A stretch of 64,000 nt of DNA from Zwartia panacis (GCF_030410395.1 NZ_JAUHHF010000002.1:310001-374000); one strand, 5' to 3'; counted from the first letter of the stretch, positions 35,857 through 45,377 are shown. The notes: a model not told the origin generated them from the letters alone. Translations and numbers: made by a program.

Positions 35857-36657
35857 TCAAAGCTGTTGTTGCGCGGCGAAAAGCTCAGCTCTTATGCATT
35901 TGATCGTCAGGTTCAATTCAACCTGTCTTGATAGTTGCTTTTCTTTCGCAGCCTGTTTCTGCAGACGGTTGATCTCGGCGCTGATGCGTTCGCAATCAAG
36001 CAACGCCTGCCGTCGCGCCACAGCCTGCTCGCGGGACAATGGGATACGGTAGCTTCCCGTGAGACGGGCAGCAGTAAGAGTCAGCAGCCGATCGATCCAA
36101 CCTTGATACAGCTCATGCAAATTAGTTTGAGGCTGACGCGATACAGCCATTGACTCAATAAATGCAGCCTCGATCTCAGCCGTATCAGCAAGTTTTTGAT
36201 CAGTGACGCTTCCCGACTCTTCCGCGAGAAGAGAGACACTAGTTACGGCATCATCGAGCACAACTTTGCCAGCCTCATTCTGTGCCCAACGCTTGTGAGC
36301 AACGGATAGCATGAGTGTTTGACCGTCAACCATTAACAAAAGCAGTGGATACGGTACAGCCCGATGGACCAGCTCGGCCAAACGGGATTTGCCGGCTATC
36401 TTGATGGTACCCCGTAACGTGATCGACAAGACTGTAATTTCAAGATATTCACGCACTGGGTCCCGATACTCTGGCACGCCGATGGTGGTGGGCTTAAGTG
36501 CAGCGACCCATTGAATCTCTTGAACCGCGTCAGTTAATAATCGTTTATCGGCTGCGGTTGGTGCGCCATTCTCTATAAATAACTTCTTTGGGACGCGCTG
36601 CTCCACTCGAGCACTGACAGGAACAGATAAGGCATCAATAACATCCTGCGTATTCAT
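35857..36657 (-). CDS. DUF4391-domain protein
   Basis: A 266-residue protein of the DUF4391 family, with the conserved RVPKKLFIENG near residues 23-33, the QEIQWVAALKPTTIG stretch and a C-terminal coiled-coil (about 225-266). Such proteins sit between type III restriction genes and SNF2-like helicase genes in many genomes; the function is unknown. It overlaps the helicase gene by four bases and precedes mod. Confidence 0.82.
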   Translation of the reverse strand: MNTQDVIDALSVPVSARVEQRVPKKLFIENGAPTAADKRLLTDAVQEIQWVAALKPTTIGVPEYRDPVREYLEITVLSITLRGTIKIAGKSRLAELVHRAVPYPLLLLMVDGQTLMLSVAHKRWAQNEAGKVVLDDAVTSVSLLAEESGSVTDQKLADTAEIEAAFIESMAVSRQPQTNLHELYQGWIDRLLTLTAARLTGSYRIPLSREQAVARRQALLDCERISAEINRLQKQAAKEKQLSRQVELNLTIKCIRAELFAAQQQL

Positions 36658-39600
36658 GACCCGTATTCCGATAGTCCCGACTCATCAGGAAGCACGGCTA
36701 TAAATGCCACCACCTCAAAATCATTACTACCGGCGAACTCACCTTTGATCGCATGTGTACCGCCGGGCGAGAATAGGCTTTGGACAGCTCGTTCTTCATT
36801 TTTGCCTGCAACCGAGGCCACTGCTGCAGCAAGCAACTTTTGAGCACTACGCATATCCTCGCCCTGCTTAGTCATCCTGTCGAATCGATTGCAGGCTCCC
36901 AGGTCTGGGGCTTCCCGTCCTAGCGATAGTCGCTTCAGTCGATCTAGTGCACGCTTTGCTTGCGGATAAGGTAACAACACGGCGCCATCATCGCCAACAT
37001 GCACTAGGTAATGAGGCGCTAATGGGTAATCGGCCTCTTGGCCTTTGAGAGCAGCAGGGCCACAAGCCTGGAGACAAAAAATAATGCCCGGTGGGATATC
37101 AGCATCCAAGGTTGTCGTAACAGCAAAGGTGCCAAGTGGCTGAGCGTCGATTTTGCCGGGGTTTGCCTTTACATATTGGGCCAGGTCAATGCGGAAATCA
37201 GTCAGAGTTAAATCCGTGATCGAGACCCCCGTGGAAAGATCCTCCATGTCGATCACTGTATCTTGCAATTTAAGCAGTTGCTTTCGGCGATACTCCAGAT
37301 CATTCATCGGGTTTCCTGATTGCTGCTCAATCAGGTTTTCTTCACCGGTCGCCGAAATATCCAGAAGCACCATCCGGCCGCTTACCCGCTGCTCGAGGTT
37401 GATGTATTCCTCTAACTGCATGTTGGGCCAAAAATTGACCAGTTGAATACACTGGTTTGGTGACCCGATTCGGTCGATTCGACCAAACCGCTGAATGATC
37501 CTCACCGGGTTCCAATGAATGTCGTAGTTGATTAACCAGTCACAATCCTGGAGGTTCTGACCTTCAGAAATACAATCTGTGGCGATCAACAAATTAATCT
37601 CACCTTCCGCTGCGAGCTCTTCGGGACGCTCCTTAGCGCGGGGTGCAAATGCCGACAAAACGCTGCCCATGTTCTTACGCAAACCAGACAAAGTTGTCTG
37701 TATGCCAGCGCTGCCAGTCACTAAAGCGGCGTCGATTCCCAGTATGCTTTTCGCCCAGGGTGCAAGCTGTGTATAAAGATAATGTGCTGTATCCGAGAAG
37801 GCGGTGAAAACAATTATTTTCCGATTGCCGCTGTTGATAGGACGATGGCATTTATCTTCGATCATCTGACGAAGGGCAGCTAGTTTTGCGTCACGGCTAG
37901 CGTCAACCTGTTTTGCGGCCGCGAGCAATGTTGCGAGCCTATTACGGTCTTCGATTAGATCCTGTTTCCAGCGAATTAGGTCTACATCACTGAGCAACAC
38001 TTTGACTTTGCGGCCTACGAGCAAGGCCTCGAAAGCGGGGTCGTCTATGTCAATATCGGCGATATCAATTTCTTCCAGCTGGTTGCTGTGTGACTCGATA
38101 TGCGCCAATGTAGCTTCCACATCTTTAAGCTGCCTTTGCACGGTCAATGTAAATGACGAAACTGCACTTTCCATGCGCTTGAGAACATTGACGCGCAGCA
38201 GGTGAATGAGACTTTCTTCACGGTCTACTTGGCGAAAAAATCCCTCACCACCTCTGACCTGCATACTGTATTTCTCATCGTAGGCCGACTGCTTGTGTGG
38301 CAGGACGTAACGCAGCGGTGCATAACTGGCCAAAGTTAAGCGGCGAATTTCCAAGTTAATTTCACGGATGGCGCGAAACTGACCGGCTAGGTCCACGTCT
38401 GCTTTGATATTGATGGGAGGTAACCGGTCGGGGAAGCGCCCAGTTTCACTGGTTCCGTAATATTTCTCGACGTGTCGCCGAGATCGCGCGATTGTCAGAT
38501 GATCCAGCAGCGTGAAATAGTCAAAACCGAGCATTTCAACCAATTTTGACGGCGTCTTCTCGGACTCGTCTATCGCTAACCAGCGATTGAACTGGGCTTG
38601 AGCCTTGCGAGTAGTAGCATCAATACTGGCGATGCCATGCTCTGCCAACGCAGTGTCATCACCTTCGGTGACAAAGGCTATTTGGTTGCGTAAATCAGCC
38701 AGTCGATTATTGACTGGGGTGGCCGAAAGCATTAGCACTCGGGTCTTGACCCCCTCCTTGATGATGCGACGCATCAGCCGGTCATAGCGTGATTCCTTGC
38801 CTTTGTGCGTTGCCTTGTTGCGAAAGTTGTGTGACTCGTCGATAACCACCAGATCATAGTTACCCCAGTTAACGTGTGACAGATCAATATCGCCTGAGGT
38901 ACCACCGTCTCGTGATAGGTCGGTGTGGTTTAGTACGTCGTAGTTAAACCGGTCTGCCGCGAGAATATTGCGCTTATCGTTTGCCTTATACAGCGTCCAG
39001 TTATCTCTAAGACGCTTGGGTGCGAGTACAAGAACACGATCGTTACGAAGTTCGTGATATTTGATGATCGCCAGCGCCTCAAAGGTTTTTCCTAGACCAA
39101 CGCTGTCGGCAATGATGCAACCTCCAAATCGGTTGAGCTTATCAATGGCGCCAACCACCCCGTCACGCTGAAACTTAAACAGCTTTTTCCAAACAACCGT
39201 TTTCCGGATACCAGTCGCGGATTTGACGATCTGATCCTCATCCATATCGTCACTGTTATCACGGAAAAGATTGTGCAATATCAAGGCATAGACTGAGTAG
39301 GGATCACGATGTTCACCAATGGCTTGCAAATCCTTGACCAGAGGCTCAATTGCACTGCCCAAATTCTTGCTACTGCCTTCTAAGCTCGCCCACTGTATAT
39401 CAAACCACTGCGCGAGTTGAACAGCCTCTTCACCAGACTCGGACGCCTGGATCAAGCTCAACGGATTCCCTGGAGCAATCCCCAGGCCAGCCGTACTAAA
39501 AGCAAGTGACCCTAGAATGACTTGCTTCGGATTCCCGTCAGAAGTACGTGTCACCACCGCACCTTGCGGCACCGGCCCGAGCGCACGTCGAATGTCTACT

Positions 39601-39878
39601 TTTTCAGTCAACCATTTTGAACACTGATTGGCCAACCAACGAGCCTGCAACCGGTTACGAGCAGCACGGTCCCCGTCGCTACCCAGAAGCTCGAGCGACC
39701 CTCCGTCCGACGGCAGGATCAACTGGGTGCGACTCAAATCAACCAAGGAACTACGCAATTGCTCAAACGCAAATAACGAAAACGTCGGCGTAATTAATTC
39801 GAGCTGGTTCCCTGGCCCCAGGTGCGGCTTGATTAGATCGATAACTCGGTCTGTCCCAGTATTGCGGATCAGCTTCAT
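36654..39878 (-). CDS. SNF2-family helicase with PLD-like N-terminus
   Basis: A 1074-residue protein. The N-terminal 60 residues (VIDLIKPHLGPGNQLELITPTF) resemble the phospholipase D-like fold seen before some helicases. The motor follows: Walker A DSVGLGKTFEAL (about 258-269), Walker B VVIDESHNFRN, and LINYDIHWNPVRIIQRFGRIDR in the second lobe. It is not DrmA or DrmD by eye but of that general class. ATG 39878 is preferred over a TTG three codons earlier. It probably starts the defence operon. Confidence 0.88.
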   Translation of the reverse strand: MKLIRNTGTDRVIDLIKPHLGPGNQLELITPTFSLFAFEQLRSSLVDLSRTQLILPSDGGSLELLGSDGDRAARNRLQARWLANQCSKWLTEKVDIRRALGPVPQGAVVTRTSDGNPKQVILGSLAFSTAGLGIAPGNPLSLIQASESGEEAVQLAQWFDIQWASLEGSSKNLGSAIEPLVKDLQAIGEHRDPYSVYALILHNLFRDNSDDMDEDQIVKSATGIRKTVVWKKLFKFQRDGVVGAIDKLNRFGGCIIADSVGLGKTFEALAIIKYHELRNDRVLVLAPKRLRDNWTLYKANDKRNILAADRFNYDVLNHTDLSRDGGTSGDIDLSHVNWGNYDLVVIDESHNFRNKATHKGKESRYDRLMRRIIKEGVKTRVLMLSATPVNNRLADLRNQIAFVTEGDDTALAEHGIASIDATTRKAQAQFNRWLAIDESEKTPSKLVEMLGFDYFTLLDHLTIARSRRHVEKYYGTSETGRFPDRLPPINIKADVDLAGQFRAIREINLEIRRLTLASYAPLRYVLPHKQSAYDEKYSMQVRGGEGFFRQVDREESLIHLLRVNVLKRMESAVSSFTLTVQRQLKDVEATLAHIESHSNQLEEIDIADIDIDDPAFEALLVGRKVKVLLSDVDLIRWKQDLIEDRNRLATLLAAAKQVDASRDAKLAALRQMIEDKCHRPINSGNRKIIVFTAFSDTAHYLYTQLAPWAKSILGIDAALVTGSAGIQTTLSGLRKNMGSVLSAFAPRAKERPEELAAEGEINLLIATDCISEGQNLQDCDWLINYDIHWNPVRIIQRFGRIDRIGSPNQCIQLVNFWPNMQLEEYINLEQRVSGRMVLLDISATGEENLIEQQSGNPMNDLEYRRKQLLKLQDTVIDMEDLSTGVSITDLTLTDFRIDLAQYVKANPGKIDAQPLGTFAVTTTLDADIPPGIIFCLQACGPAALKGQEADYPLAPHYLVHVGDDGAVLLPYPQAKRALDRLKRLSLGREAPDLGACNRFDRMTKQGEDMRSAQKLLAAAVASVAGKNEERAVQSLFSPGGTHAIKGEFAGSNDFEVVAFIAVLPDESGLSEYGS

Positions 39879-40066
39879 AAATGACAATCCTGTGTCAGCG
39901 ATTCCGAAGCTACACCTTGGTGAGTAATTAGGTACACAATTCTTTCGACGAGGGTGAATGTTCTGCCAGAGCCTGGGCGTGCAATGATCAATAGGGGATC
40001 TTCAGTTGCAAGTACTGCTTGCATCTGGCTTGGATTTGCTCTCTTGTTGATAGCAGGAGTCTTCAA
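39875..40066 (-). pseudogene. Truncated UvrD/Rep-like helicase N-terminus
   Basis: A 63-codon frame reads NPSQMQAVLATEDPLLIIAR, then PGSGRTFTLVERIVYLITH: the Q motif and Walker A of a UvrD-family helicase, except that the usual GKT lysine is replaced by arginine (GSGRT). The frame then runs into unrelated residues and a stop 12 bases past the helicase start. Only the first domain's start remains, so it is a remnant of an earlier neighbour, perhaps another defence gene. Confidence 0.72.
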
Positions 40067-40721
40067 AGAATTGTGGCTAATTTATATTTAATCTGGAGTT
40101 GCCCTCACGTTACCAGATGTAAGCAAAAAAATGAATCATCGCTATGTGCAAGGGATATAAAAACAGCACCGTGACAGCGTTGTGAGTAAATCAGTGGATG
40201 AATTTTTTGCTCTCAGGGCTAATTTTTATATTGGCGCTTGAAATGTTGCCAAAGAAGTGAAAAAAATTGTAAACAAAGTTCTTGCTGAGAAAGTTTTCAA
40301 ACACTGTTCTTTCATATAACCATTGCTAATCAGCTCATCAGCTCATCAGCTCACTTTATTCTCGACGTAGAGCCCTTCAAGTTTCTATCCTTAAAGGGTG
40401 TTGCGCTGTTGCGGATGGTTCGTTAAACCACAATAGAAAATTACTGCAGCACGCTAAGGGGGATTTCTTAAATCTTCGCCTCTGAAGTTAAGTGACTATT
40501 TAGTATTCATTTTTCAATTTGAAAAAGACCCATACTCCTGCGCGCATCCTGTGCCAGGTTTCTTTAAAGTCATTTAAAAGACTGTCGAGATCCGCTCTTA
40601 AAACATTTATTAACTCAGCGCTTCATTAAAGCGCTTAAGTATTACGTTCCAAAGATCATGGGCCTGTATTCAAAAGTTAAAAATCCCTTGAAAATGAACT
40701 GGGTGCAATTCATTTTCCGGC
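40067..40721. other. AT-rich stretch without a gene
   Basis: About 655 bases with no credible frame on either strand. It contains a short tandem run of CAGCTCAT near 40330-40355 and several A/T tracts. No RNA gene or attachment site is recognised. It may hold the promoter of the minus-strand operon, close to its left end. Confidence 0.5.
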
Positions 40722-41039
40722 CTAAGAGCAAAGTAATGATTCGGACAGTTGAGAGGCATCAACAATTAAACCTTGACTGTTAACGTGCAAACCTCTCCGA
40801 CACGTGGCTCGACTTGGCGCATTAGCTGAGCCATATTGCTCTTCCCAAACATATATCGTTATGCCGTCAGGTAACCTTACGGTTCGACTTGGCGGGCCAT
40901 ATGTAGAAATAGCTTGGCTAATGTTTTTGCCTTGCCATCGTGCTGAAACTGTCTGGCTGTTTGGGACAGAACAGCCGCTGATTCCCCATGTGATTGCGAG
41001 AAGTGCTGAAAAGATCTTGATGTGGTGAACAGGTTTCAA
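40722..41039 (-). CDS. Small lipoprotein, unknown function
   Basis: A 105-residue protein. A hydrophobic signal (FSALLAITWGISGC) ends with a lipobox whose cysteine is residue 23. The mature part is about 82 residues, with ISTYGPPSRTVRLPDGITIYVWEEQ resembling small outer-membrane-associated proteins of the SmpA-like type, though this is only a suggestion. It is divergent from the XRE gene; the 60 bases before that hold a C-box-like site. Confidence 0.68.
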   Translation of the reverse strand: MKPVHHIKIFSALLAITWGISGCSVPNSQTVSARWQGKNISQAISTYGPPSRTVRLPDGITIYVWEEQYGSANAPSRATCRRGLHVNSQGLIVDASQLSESLLCS

Positions 41040-41091
41040 CTCAGAGTCCTTTTGTTTTTACTCAAGGCATAGAACTAATTGTCATTTTGTA

Positions 41092-41116
41092 GACTATAGT
41101 ACGTGGACTGTCAATC
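41092..41116 (+). promoter_or_regulatory. C-box-like operator before the XRE gene
   Basis: The sequence reads GACT-AT-AGTA-CGTG-GACT-GTC-AATC. Controller proteins of restriction systems bind two GACT...AGTC half-site pairs separated by CGTG or similar. The layout fits that pattern with two imperfect half-sites. It lies about 22 bases before the GTG start at 41139. Confidence 0.62.
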
Positions 41117-41138
41117 CACATCGACCGATAGTTGTCGG

Positions 41139-41381
41139 GTGAAAAGACAGTTCCAATCCATCAAATCAACTCTTGCTAATCGCGTACGTGATCGGCGGAA
41201 AGAACTCGGCTTGTCTCAAGAAGCGATGGCGGATCTGACTGGGATCGATCGCACTTATGCGAGTCAAATTGAGCGAGCAGTTGCGAACCCTTCACTTGAA
41301 GTTCTCGTCAACATAGGCAACGCATTAGATCTTGATGTCGTTGACTTGCTGCTTGACCAAGCCCGCGGGCGAAACAGTTAG
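41139..41381 (+). CDS. XRE-family regulator, controller (C) protein-like
   Basis: An 80-residue helix-turn-helix protein: VRDRRKELGLSQEAMADLTG (15-34), IDRTYASQIER and PSLEVLVNIGNALDLDVVDLL. Size and sequence resemble the small controller proteins of restriction-modification systems. A GTG 12 codons earlier (41103) would place the start within the C-box-like site, so 41139 is preferred. It is at the far end from the res-mod operon and transcribed the other way. Target genes are not certain. Confidence 0.8.
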   Translation: MKRQFQSIKSTLANRVRDRRKELGLSQEAMADLTGIDRTYASQIERAVANPSLEVLVNIGNALDLDVVDLLLDQARGRNS

Positions 41382-41495
41382 TACTGGAGTCCTCATACCC
41401 CGGGGGTACGTATCTGATAGTCCCGTGGGGGGGAGCGCCTCATAAGCCAATCTTTGCATACGGCCAACACTTGAGGCCGGTATCAAATACGACAT

Positions 41496-41514
41496 GAGGG
41501 AACGATTGAGGGAA
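41496..41514 (+). repeat. Arm-type-like repeat, right end of island
   Basis: GAGGGAACGATTGAGGGAA, matching the left-end repeat at 25422-25440 in 17 of 19 bases and lying 45 bases from the right att repeat. The symmetrical placement near both ends supports integrase arm sites. Confidence 0.65.
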
Positions 41515-41524
41515 CCAAAAACAA

Positions 41525-41553
41525 AACCCCCAGCAAATGCACTAGGGGCTTGA
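41525..41553 (-). terminator. Terminator downstream of tRNA-Ser
   Basis: On the minus strand AAGCCCC, a 14-base loop and GGGG are followed by GTTTTGTTTTTG. It begins a few bases past the tRNA 3' end. It lies inside the island, so the island brought a replacement terminator. Confidence 0.68.
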
Positions 41554-41558
41554 CAATT

Positions 41559-41572
41559 TGGCGGACAGAGGG
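41559..41572. repeat. Right attachment site repeat (att core, tRNA-Ser 3' end)
   Basis: TGGCGGACAGAGGG, complementary to the last bases of tRNA-Ser including CCA, identical to 25239-25252. Confidence 0.88.
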
Positions 41573-41649
41573 GGATTCGAACCCCCGATACGCTTTGAAC
41601 GTATACACGCTTTCCAGGCGTGCGCCTTCAACCACTCGGCCACCTGTCC
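41559..41649 (-). tRNA. tRNA-Ser (anticodon GGA)
   Basis: The minus strand starts GGACAGGTGGCCGAGTGG and shows a long variable arm typical of tRNA-Ser. The anticodon loop CTGGAAA contains GGA, reading UCC and UCU. The T arm reads GGGGGTTCGAATCCCCC and CCA is encoded at the 3' end (41559-41561). The acceptor stem closes with a G-U pair at the last position. TAGAAT with a GC-rich discriminator about 20 bases upstream is a likely -10 element. The 3' end overlaps the island's att core, so the gene stays intact after insertion. Confidence 0.96.
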
Positions 41650-41695
41650 GTTTTACTTCAAGCCCGCTATTCTAGCATTAACGGCATCAATGCCA

Positions 41696-42313
41696 TTACC
41701 GGGGAAAAGACAGCATCCTTTGGACATACCGTGCGATGGTGTCAACCTCCAGGTTAACCTTCTGACCAACCTTCAAGTACTGCAGGGTGGTGACAGCGAT
41801 TGTATGGGGGATAAGATTGATACTGAACTGCGTCCCGCCCGCCAAATCTTCGACTCGGTTCACCGTCAAGCTCACACCGTTCACTGTGATGGAGCCTTTA
41901 TAGGCTAAAAATGGTCCCAGAGACGCGGGCGCCTGCACGATCAGCTCCCAGGACTCACCGACGGGTTCGAACTTGACGACCTCGCCCAGACCATCCACGT
42001 GACCGGACACGATATGGCCACCGATCTGGTCGCCCACGCGCAGGGACTTTTCCAGATTGACTGGACCAGGCACATCCAGCCCCATCGTCAAGCGCAAACT
42101 TTCCCTTGAAACATCTACGGCAAAACCCTCGGCATGCTTGGACACCACCGTCATGCAGGCACCTTGAATCGCGATCGAATCACCCAGCCCCACATCGCTC
42201 AGATCCAATCCTCCCGCGTGAATGACCAAATGCACACCCGCATCGGCCTGACCGCCTGCGAGAGGCTCAATTTTTTCAATGCGACCTACGGCCGCGACAA
42301 TTCCTGTAAACAT
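41696..42313 (-). CDS. ribE: Riboflavin synthase, alpha chain
   Basis: A 205-residue enzyme with two lumazine-synthase-like barrels: [17 protein letters not shown] at the start is diagnostic, and the duplicated halves each carry a VNG/IQG-type stretch (GDSIAIQGACMTV and ITVNGVSLTV). It dismutates two 6,7-dimethyl-8-ribityllumazine molecules to riboflavin. The start at 42313 overlaps the ribD stop by one base (TAATG). The longer upstream frame is rejected. The gene ends 46 bases from the tRNA 5' end. Confidence 0.96.
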   Translation of the reverse strand: MFTGIVAAVGRIEKIEPLAGGQADAGVHLVIHAGGLDLSDVGLGDSIAIQGACMTVVSKHAEGFAVDVSRESLRLTMGLDVPGPVNLEKSLRVGDQIGGHIVSGHVDGLGEVVKFEPVGESWELIVQAPASLGPFLAYKGSITVNGVSLTVNRVEDLAGGTQFSINLIPHTIAVTTLQYLKVGQKVNLEVDTIARYVQRMLSFPR

Positions 42314-43524
42314 TAAAGTGCCTGTCCTGTGGTGTATTCGGTCAGATGAATTTTTTGCATGAGCTCGCGCCAATGTTCGGGCAAACGCGCCCGTAATCGA
42401 ACATCGGCACCGAGCTGCTTGAGATCGGTGAATTCAAAGCGCTGCACGCCCTCGAGCTTGGTCAAGGCAGGTAATTGCGCCATCCCCATGCCTTCACCCA
42501 GCAACACAGGCGCAAGATAGACCAATAATTCATCGACACAATCCGCGTTGAGCAAGGCACCGTTCAACCCGGAGCCCGCCTCGATATGAACCTCGTTGGT
42601 GTCATGCTCGCCAAGCCATTTCATCATGGCGCGCATGTCGACGCGTCGTCGCACTCGTCCCGCGACAGGCGCAGACTCTTCGGGCACGTACACGACCTGC
42701 ACGCCGCGATCCGTCAGACGGGCATATTTTTCGGCGTTTTGATCACCCGTAAAAATAATCGCGCCTTCGCCCTTCAGAATAGCGGCGTCTTCGCTGATTT
42801 CAAACCCGGGATCAATGACGGCGCGACGCGGTTGACGAACTGTTGCGACATGTCGGACGTTCATTTGCGGATCATCTGCGCGAACGGTCCCGATGCCAGT
42901 CAACACGACGCAACTGCGCGCGCGCCAGTGGTGGCCATCCGCACGGGCCTCGAGTCCAGTGATCCACTGTGATACGCCATTGGACAGCGCAGTACGACCA
43001 TCGAGCGAGGCGGCGATTTTCATCCATACATACGGAACGCCACGCGTCATACGAGAAACAAAACCCGGATTGACAGCGAGCGCAAGATCCGCACAAACAC
43101 CGACATTCACCTCGATGCCTGCTTCGCGTAATAAACGCATGCCACGACCTGCGACATGGGGATTGGGATCAAAATGAGCAAAGACCACGCGTTCGGGTCG
43201 AGCCATGATCAAGGCATCGACACAGGGTGGCGTGCGGCCATGATGGCTGCACGGCTCGAGTGTGATGTAGACCGTCGCACCCTCGGCATTCAACCCGCGT
43301 GCCTGCATATCGTGCAGTGCCATGATCTCGGCGTGATGCGAACCAACCGCCTGAGTGGCGCCACGACCAATGACCTGCGCATTACGCACGATCACGCAAC
43401 CCACTCGCGGATTAGGTGACGGCACATAAAGCGCCTCCTCTGCGAGTGCGAGCGCCTGACGCATGAAAAAGACATCTTGGTCGGGATTACGCAATTCGAG
43501 AGACTGGGAAGATTTCATATTCAA
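42313..43524 (-). CDS. ribD: Bifunctional riboflavin deaminase/reductase
   Basis: A 403-residue two-domain enzyme. The N-terminal cytidine-deaminase-like part has HHAEIMAL (about 67-74) and [11 protein letters not shown] with zinc-binding cysteines (about 92-102). The C-terminal reductase begins [15 protein letters not shown] (about 167-181). It catalyses steps two and three of riboflavin synthesis. It overlaps nrdR by four bases and ribE by one, so the three genes form an operon. Confidence 0.95.
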   Translation of the reverse strand: MNMKSSQSLELRNPDQDVFFMRQALALAEEALYVPSPNPRVGCVIVRNAQVIGRGATQAVGSHHAEIMALHDMQARGLNAEGATVYITLEPCSHHGRTPPCVDALIMARPERVVFAHFDPNPHVAGRGMRLLREAGIEVNVGVCADLALAVNPGFVSRMTRGVPYVWMKIAASLDGRTALSNGVSQWITGLEARADGHHWRARSCVVLTGIGTVRADDPQMNVRHVATVRQPRRAVIDPGFEISEDAAILKGEGAIIFTGDQNAEKYARLTDRGVQVVYVPEESAPVAGRVRRRVDMRAMMKWLGEHDTNEVHIEAGSGLNGALLNADCVDELLVYLAPVLLGEGMGMAQLPALTKLEGVQRFEFTDLKQLGADVRLRARLPEHWRELMQKIHLTEYTTGQAL

Positions 43525-43991
43525 GTTTTGCGCTGCGCGGGCGGACCCTGCATTTCGCGTATTGCCTCGACAAACTCACCGATGTCTTCGAAACTTTTGT
43601 AAACGGAGGCAAAGCGCACGTAAGCAACCTTGTCGAGCTTTTTTAATTCGTTCATGACCAGCTCACCCAGGAACTCGGTCGAGACTTCTCTTTGCCCACT
43701 CGTCAAGAGTCGCTCCTCAATTCGAGCAACGACTGCATCGACCTCTTCAGTGCTGACAGGTCTTTTGCGTAGCGCAAGTGACAAGCTCGCACGCAACTTG
43801 GACGCTTCATAATCATTACGGCTGCCGTTGCGCTTAACGATCGTTGGCATCTCGAGCTCAGCACGCTCGTAAGTCGTAAAACGTCGATCGCAAGAAGGAC
43901 AGCGCCGACGCCGACGGATGAAATCACCCTCATCCGCACCTCTGGAGTCGACTACCTGCGTATCGGCATGCCCACAAAAGGGACACTTCAT
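43521..43991 (-). CDS. nrdR: Transcriptional repressor NrdR
   Basis: A 156-residue protein. A zinc ribbon reads [11 protein letters not shown]...CPSCDRRF (3-37) and an ATP cone begins at [16 protein letters not shown] (51-66). NrdR represses ribonucleotide reductase genes when dATP is high. Its two predicted boxes lie before nrdA in this same window. It overlaps ribD by four bases and is 51 bases from glyA, an arrangement common in proteobacteria. Confidence 0.97.
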   Translation of the reverse strand: MKCPFCGHADTQVVDSRGADEGDFIRRRRRCPSCDRRFTTYERAELEMPTIVKRNGSRNDYEASKLRASLSLALRKRPVSTEEVDAVVARIEERLLTSGQREVSTEFLGELVMNELKKLDKVAYVRFASVYKSFEDIGEFVEAIREMQGPPAQRKT

Positions 43992-44042
43992 AGGGTCGCC
44001 TTGATCAAAACACTCGGGGCAACGCTCTGCGTTGCCCGAAGA

Positions 44043-45287
44043 TTAACGGTAGACCGGAAACGCAGCTGTCAACGCATTGACGCGCTCGCGCACAGATGCG
44101 ATGTTCGCTGGATCCCTTGGATTGTCCAGCACGTCAGCAATCAAATTGCCTGTCAGCTGAGCTTCGGTTTCTTTGAATCCACGTGTCGTCATCGCAGGTG
44201 TGCCTAAACGAATGCCACTCGTCACAAAGGGCTTTTCCGGGTCGTTTGGAATCGCATTTTTATTAACAGTGATATGTGCTTCGCCCAAAACAGCTTCGGC
44301 TTCCTTGCCCGTAATGCCCTTGGCACGCAGGTCGACCAGCATGACATGGCTTTCAGTTCGGCCAGAGACGATCCGCAAACCGCGCTTGACCAATGTCTCG
44401 GCCAATACTTGAGCATTTTTGACGACCTGGGCGGCATAAGCCTTGAACTCAGGCGTCGCAGCTTCACGGAACGCGACAGCTTTGGCGGCAATCACATGCA
44501 TCAGCGGACCACCCTGAATGCCCGGGAAAATAGCGGAGTTGATCGCCTTTTCATATTCAGCTTTCATCATGATCACGCCACCGCGGGGACCGCGCAAGGA
44601 CTTGTGCGTCGTAGAGGTGACGAAATCAGCGTGAGGAACAGGGTTGGGATAGGCACCGCCTGCCACCAATCCCGAATAATGGGCCACATCAACCAGGAGG
44701 AGTGCGCCGTTGTCCTTGGCAATGCGCGCCAGACGCTCGAAGTCCATACGCAACGAATAAGCCGAAGCACCCGCCACGATCAATTTGGGTTTTTGCGTTT
44801 TGGCGAGCTGCTCCACCTTGTCGTAGTCCAGGACCTCGTTGGCATCCAGACCGTACTGATGGAAATTGTAGAGTTTGCCCGAAGCATTGACAGATGCGCC
44901 GTGCGTCAAATGGCCGCCCTCTGCCAGACTCATACCCAATACAGAGTCGCCGGGCTTGAGTACGGCCAGATAAACAGCCTGATTGGCCTGGGAGCCAGAG
45001 TTGGGTTGCACGTTCGCCGCCTCGGCACCGAACAGTGACTTGAGACGATCGATCGCGAGTTGCTCGACGATATCCACATATTCGCAGCCACCGTAGTAAC
45101 GCTTGCCTGGGTAGCCTTCGGCATATTTATTGGTGAGTTGTGTCCCCTGTGCTTGCATGACCGCAGGGCTGGCGTAGTTTTCTGACGCGATCAGCTCGAT
45201 ATGCTGCTCTTGCCGCGTATCTTCTTTCTGAATGGCTGCCCAGACATCGGGGTCAACACGGTCTAGAGTGAGTTTGCGATCAAACAT
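44043..45287 (-). CDS. glyA: Serine hydroxymethyltransferase
   Basis: A 414-residue PLP enzyme. The lysine motif [14 protein letters not shown] (about 224-237) binds PLP, and [11 protein letters not shown] lies near residues 57-67. It interconverts serine and glycine with tetrahydrofolate. The full family length is present. No riboswitch is evident in the 90-base gap before tyrS. Confidence 0.97.
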   Translation of the reverse strand: MFDRKLTLDRVDPDVWAAIQKEDTRQEQHIELIASENYASPAVMQAQGTQLTNKYAEGYPGKRYYGGCEYVDIVEQLAIDRLKSLFGAEAANVQPNSGSQANQAVYLAVLKPGDSVLGMSLAEGGHLTHGASVNASGKLYNFHQYGLDANEVLDYDKVEQLAKTQKPKLIVAGASAYSLRMDFERLARIAKDNGALLLVDVAHYSGLVAGGAYPNPVPHADFVTSTTHKSLRGPRGGVIMMKAEYEKAINSAIFPGIQGGPLMHVIAAKAVAFREAATPEFKAYAAQVVKNAQVLAETLVKRGLRIVSGRTESHVMLVDLRAKGITGKEAEAVLGEAHITVNKNAIPNDPEKPFVTSGIRLGTPAMTTRGFKETEAQLTGNLIADVLDNPRDPANIASVRERVNALTAAFPVYR

Positions 45288-45377
45288 AGGAATCCTGGCT
45301 AAATTAAAGGCGAATATTGAATACCATTAGTGTACTGCGCCTCGCCCATGTAAAAGGGGGAGTGCGCAGAAGGGGGA

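Larger units (their letters stand above)
25239..41572. mobile_element. 16.3-kb integrative genomic island in tRNA-Ser(GGA)
   Basis: The segment is bounded by direct repeats TGGCGGACAGAGGG. The right copy is the 3' end of an intact tRNA-Ser gene. Just inside the left copy is a tyrosine integrase gene. Base composition is clearly lower in GC than either side. Cargo is a type III restriction operon with helicase and Fic protein, plus an AlpA-like regulator and a DUF3631 protein. There are no capsid, tail or conjugation genes, so it is a simple integrative element or a remnant that relies on a helper. Confidence 0.9.

Noticed and set aside
29569-39878. BREX or DISARM system
   Set aside because: There is no PglZ, BrxC, DrmA or DrmB-like gene. 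Mod and Res are of the type III kind, so an extended type III system fits better.
25239-41572. Prophage
   Set aside because: Integrase and AlpA-like genes are present, but no capsid, portal, terminase, tail or lysis genes were found.
44274-45038. 254-codon plus-strand frame opposite glyA
   Set aside because: Shadow of a highly conserved gene. Its product has no domain.
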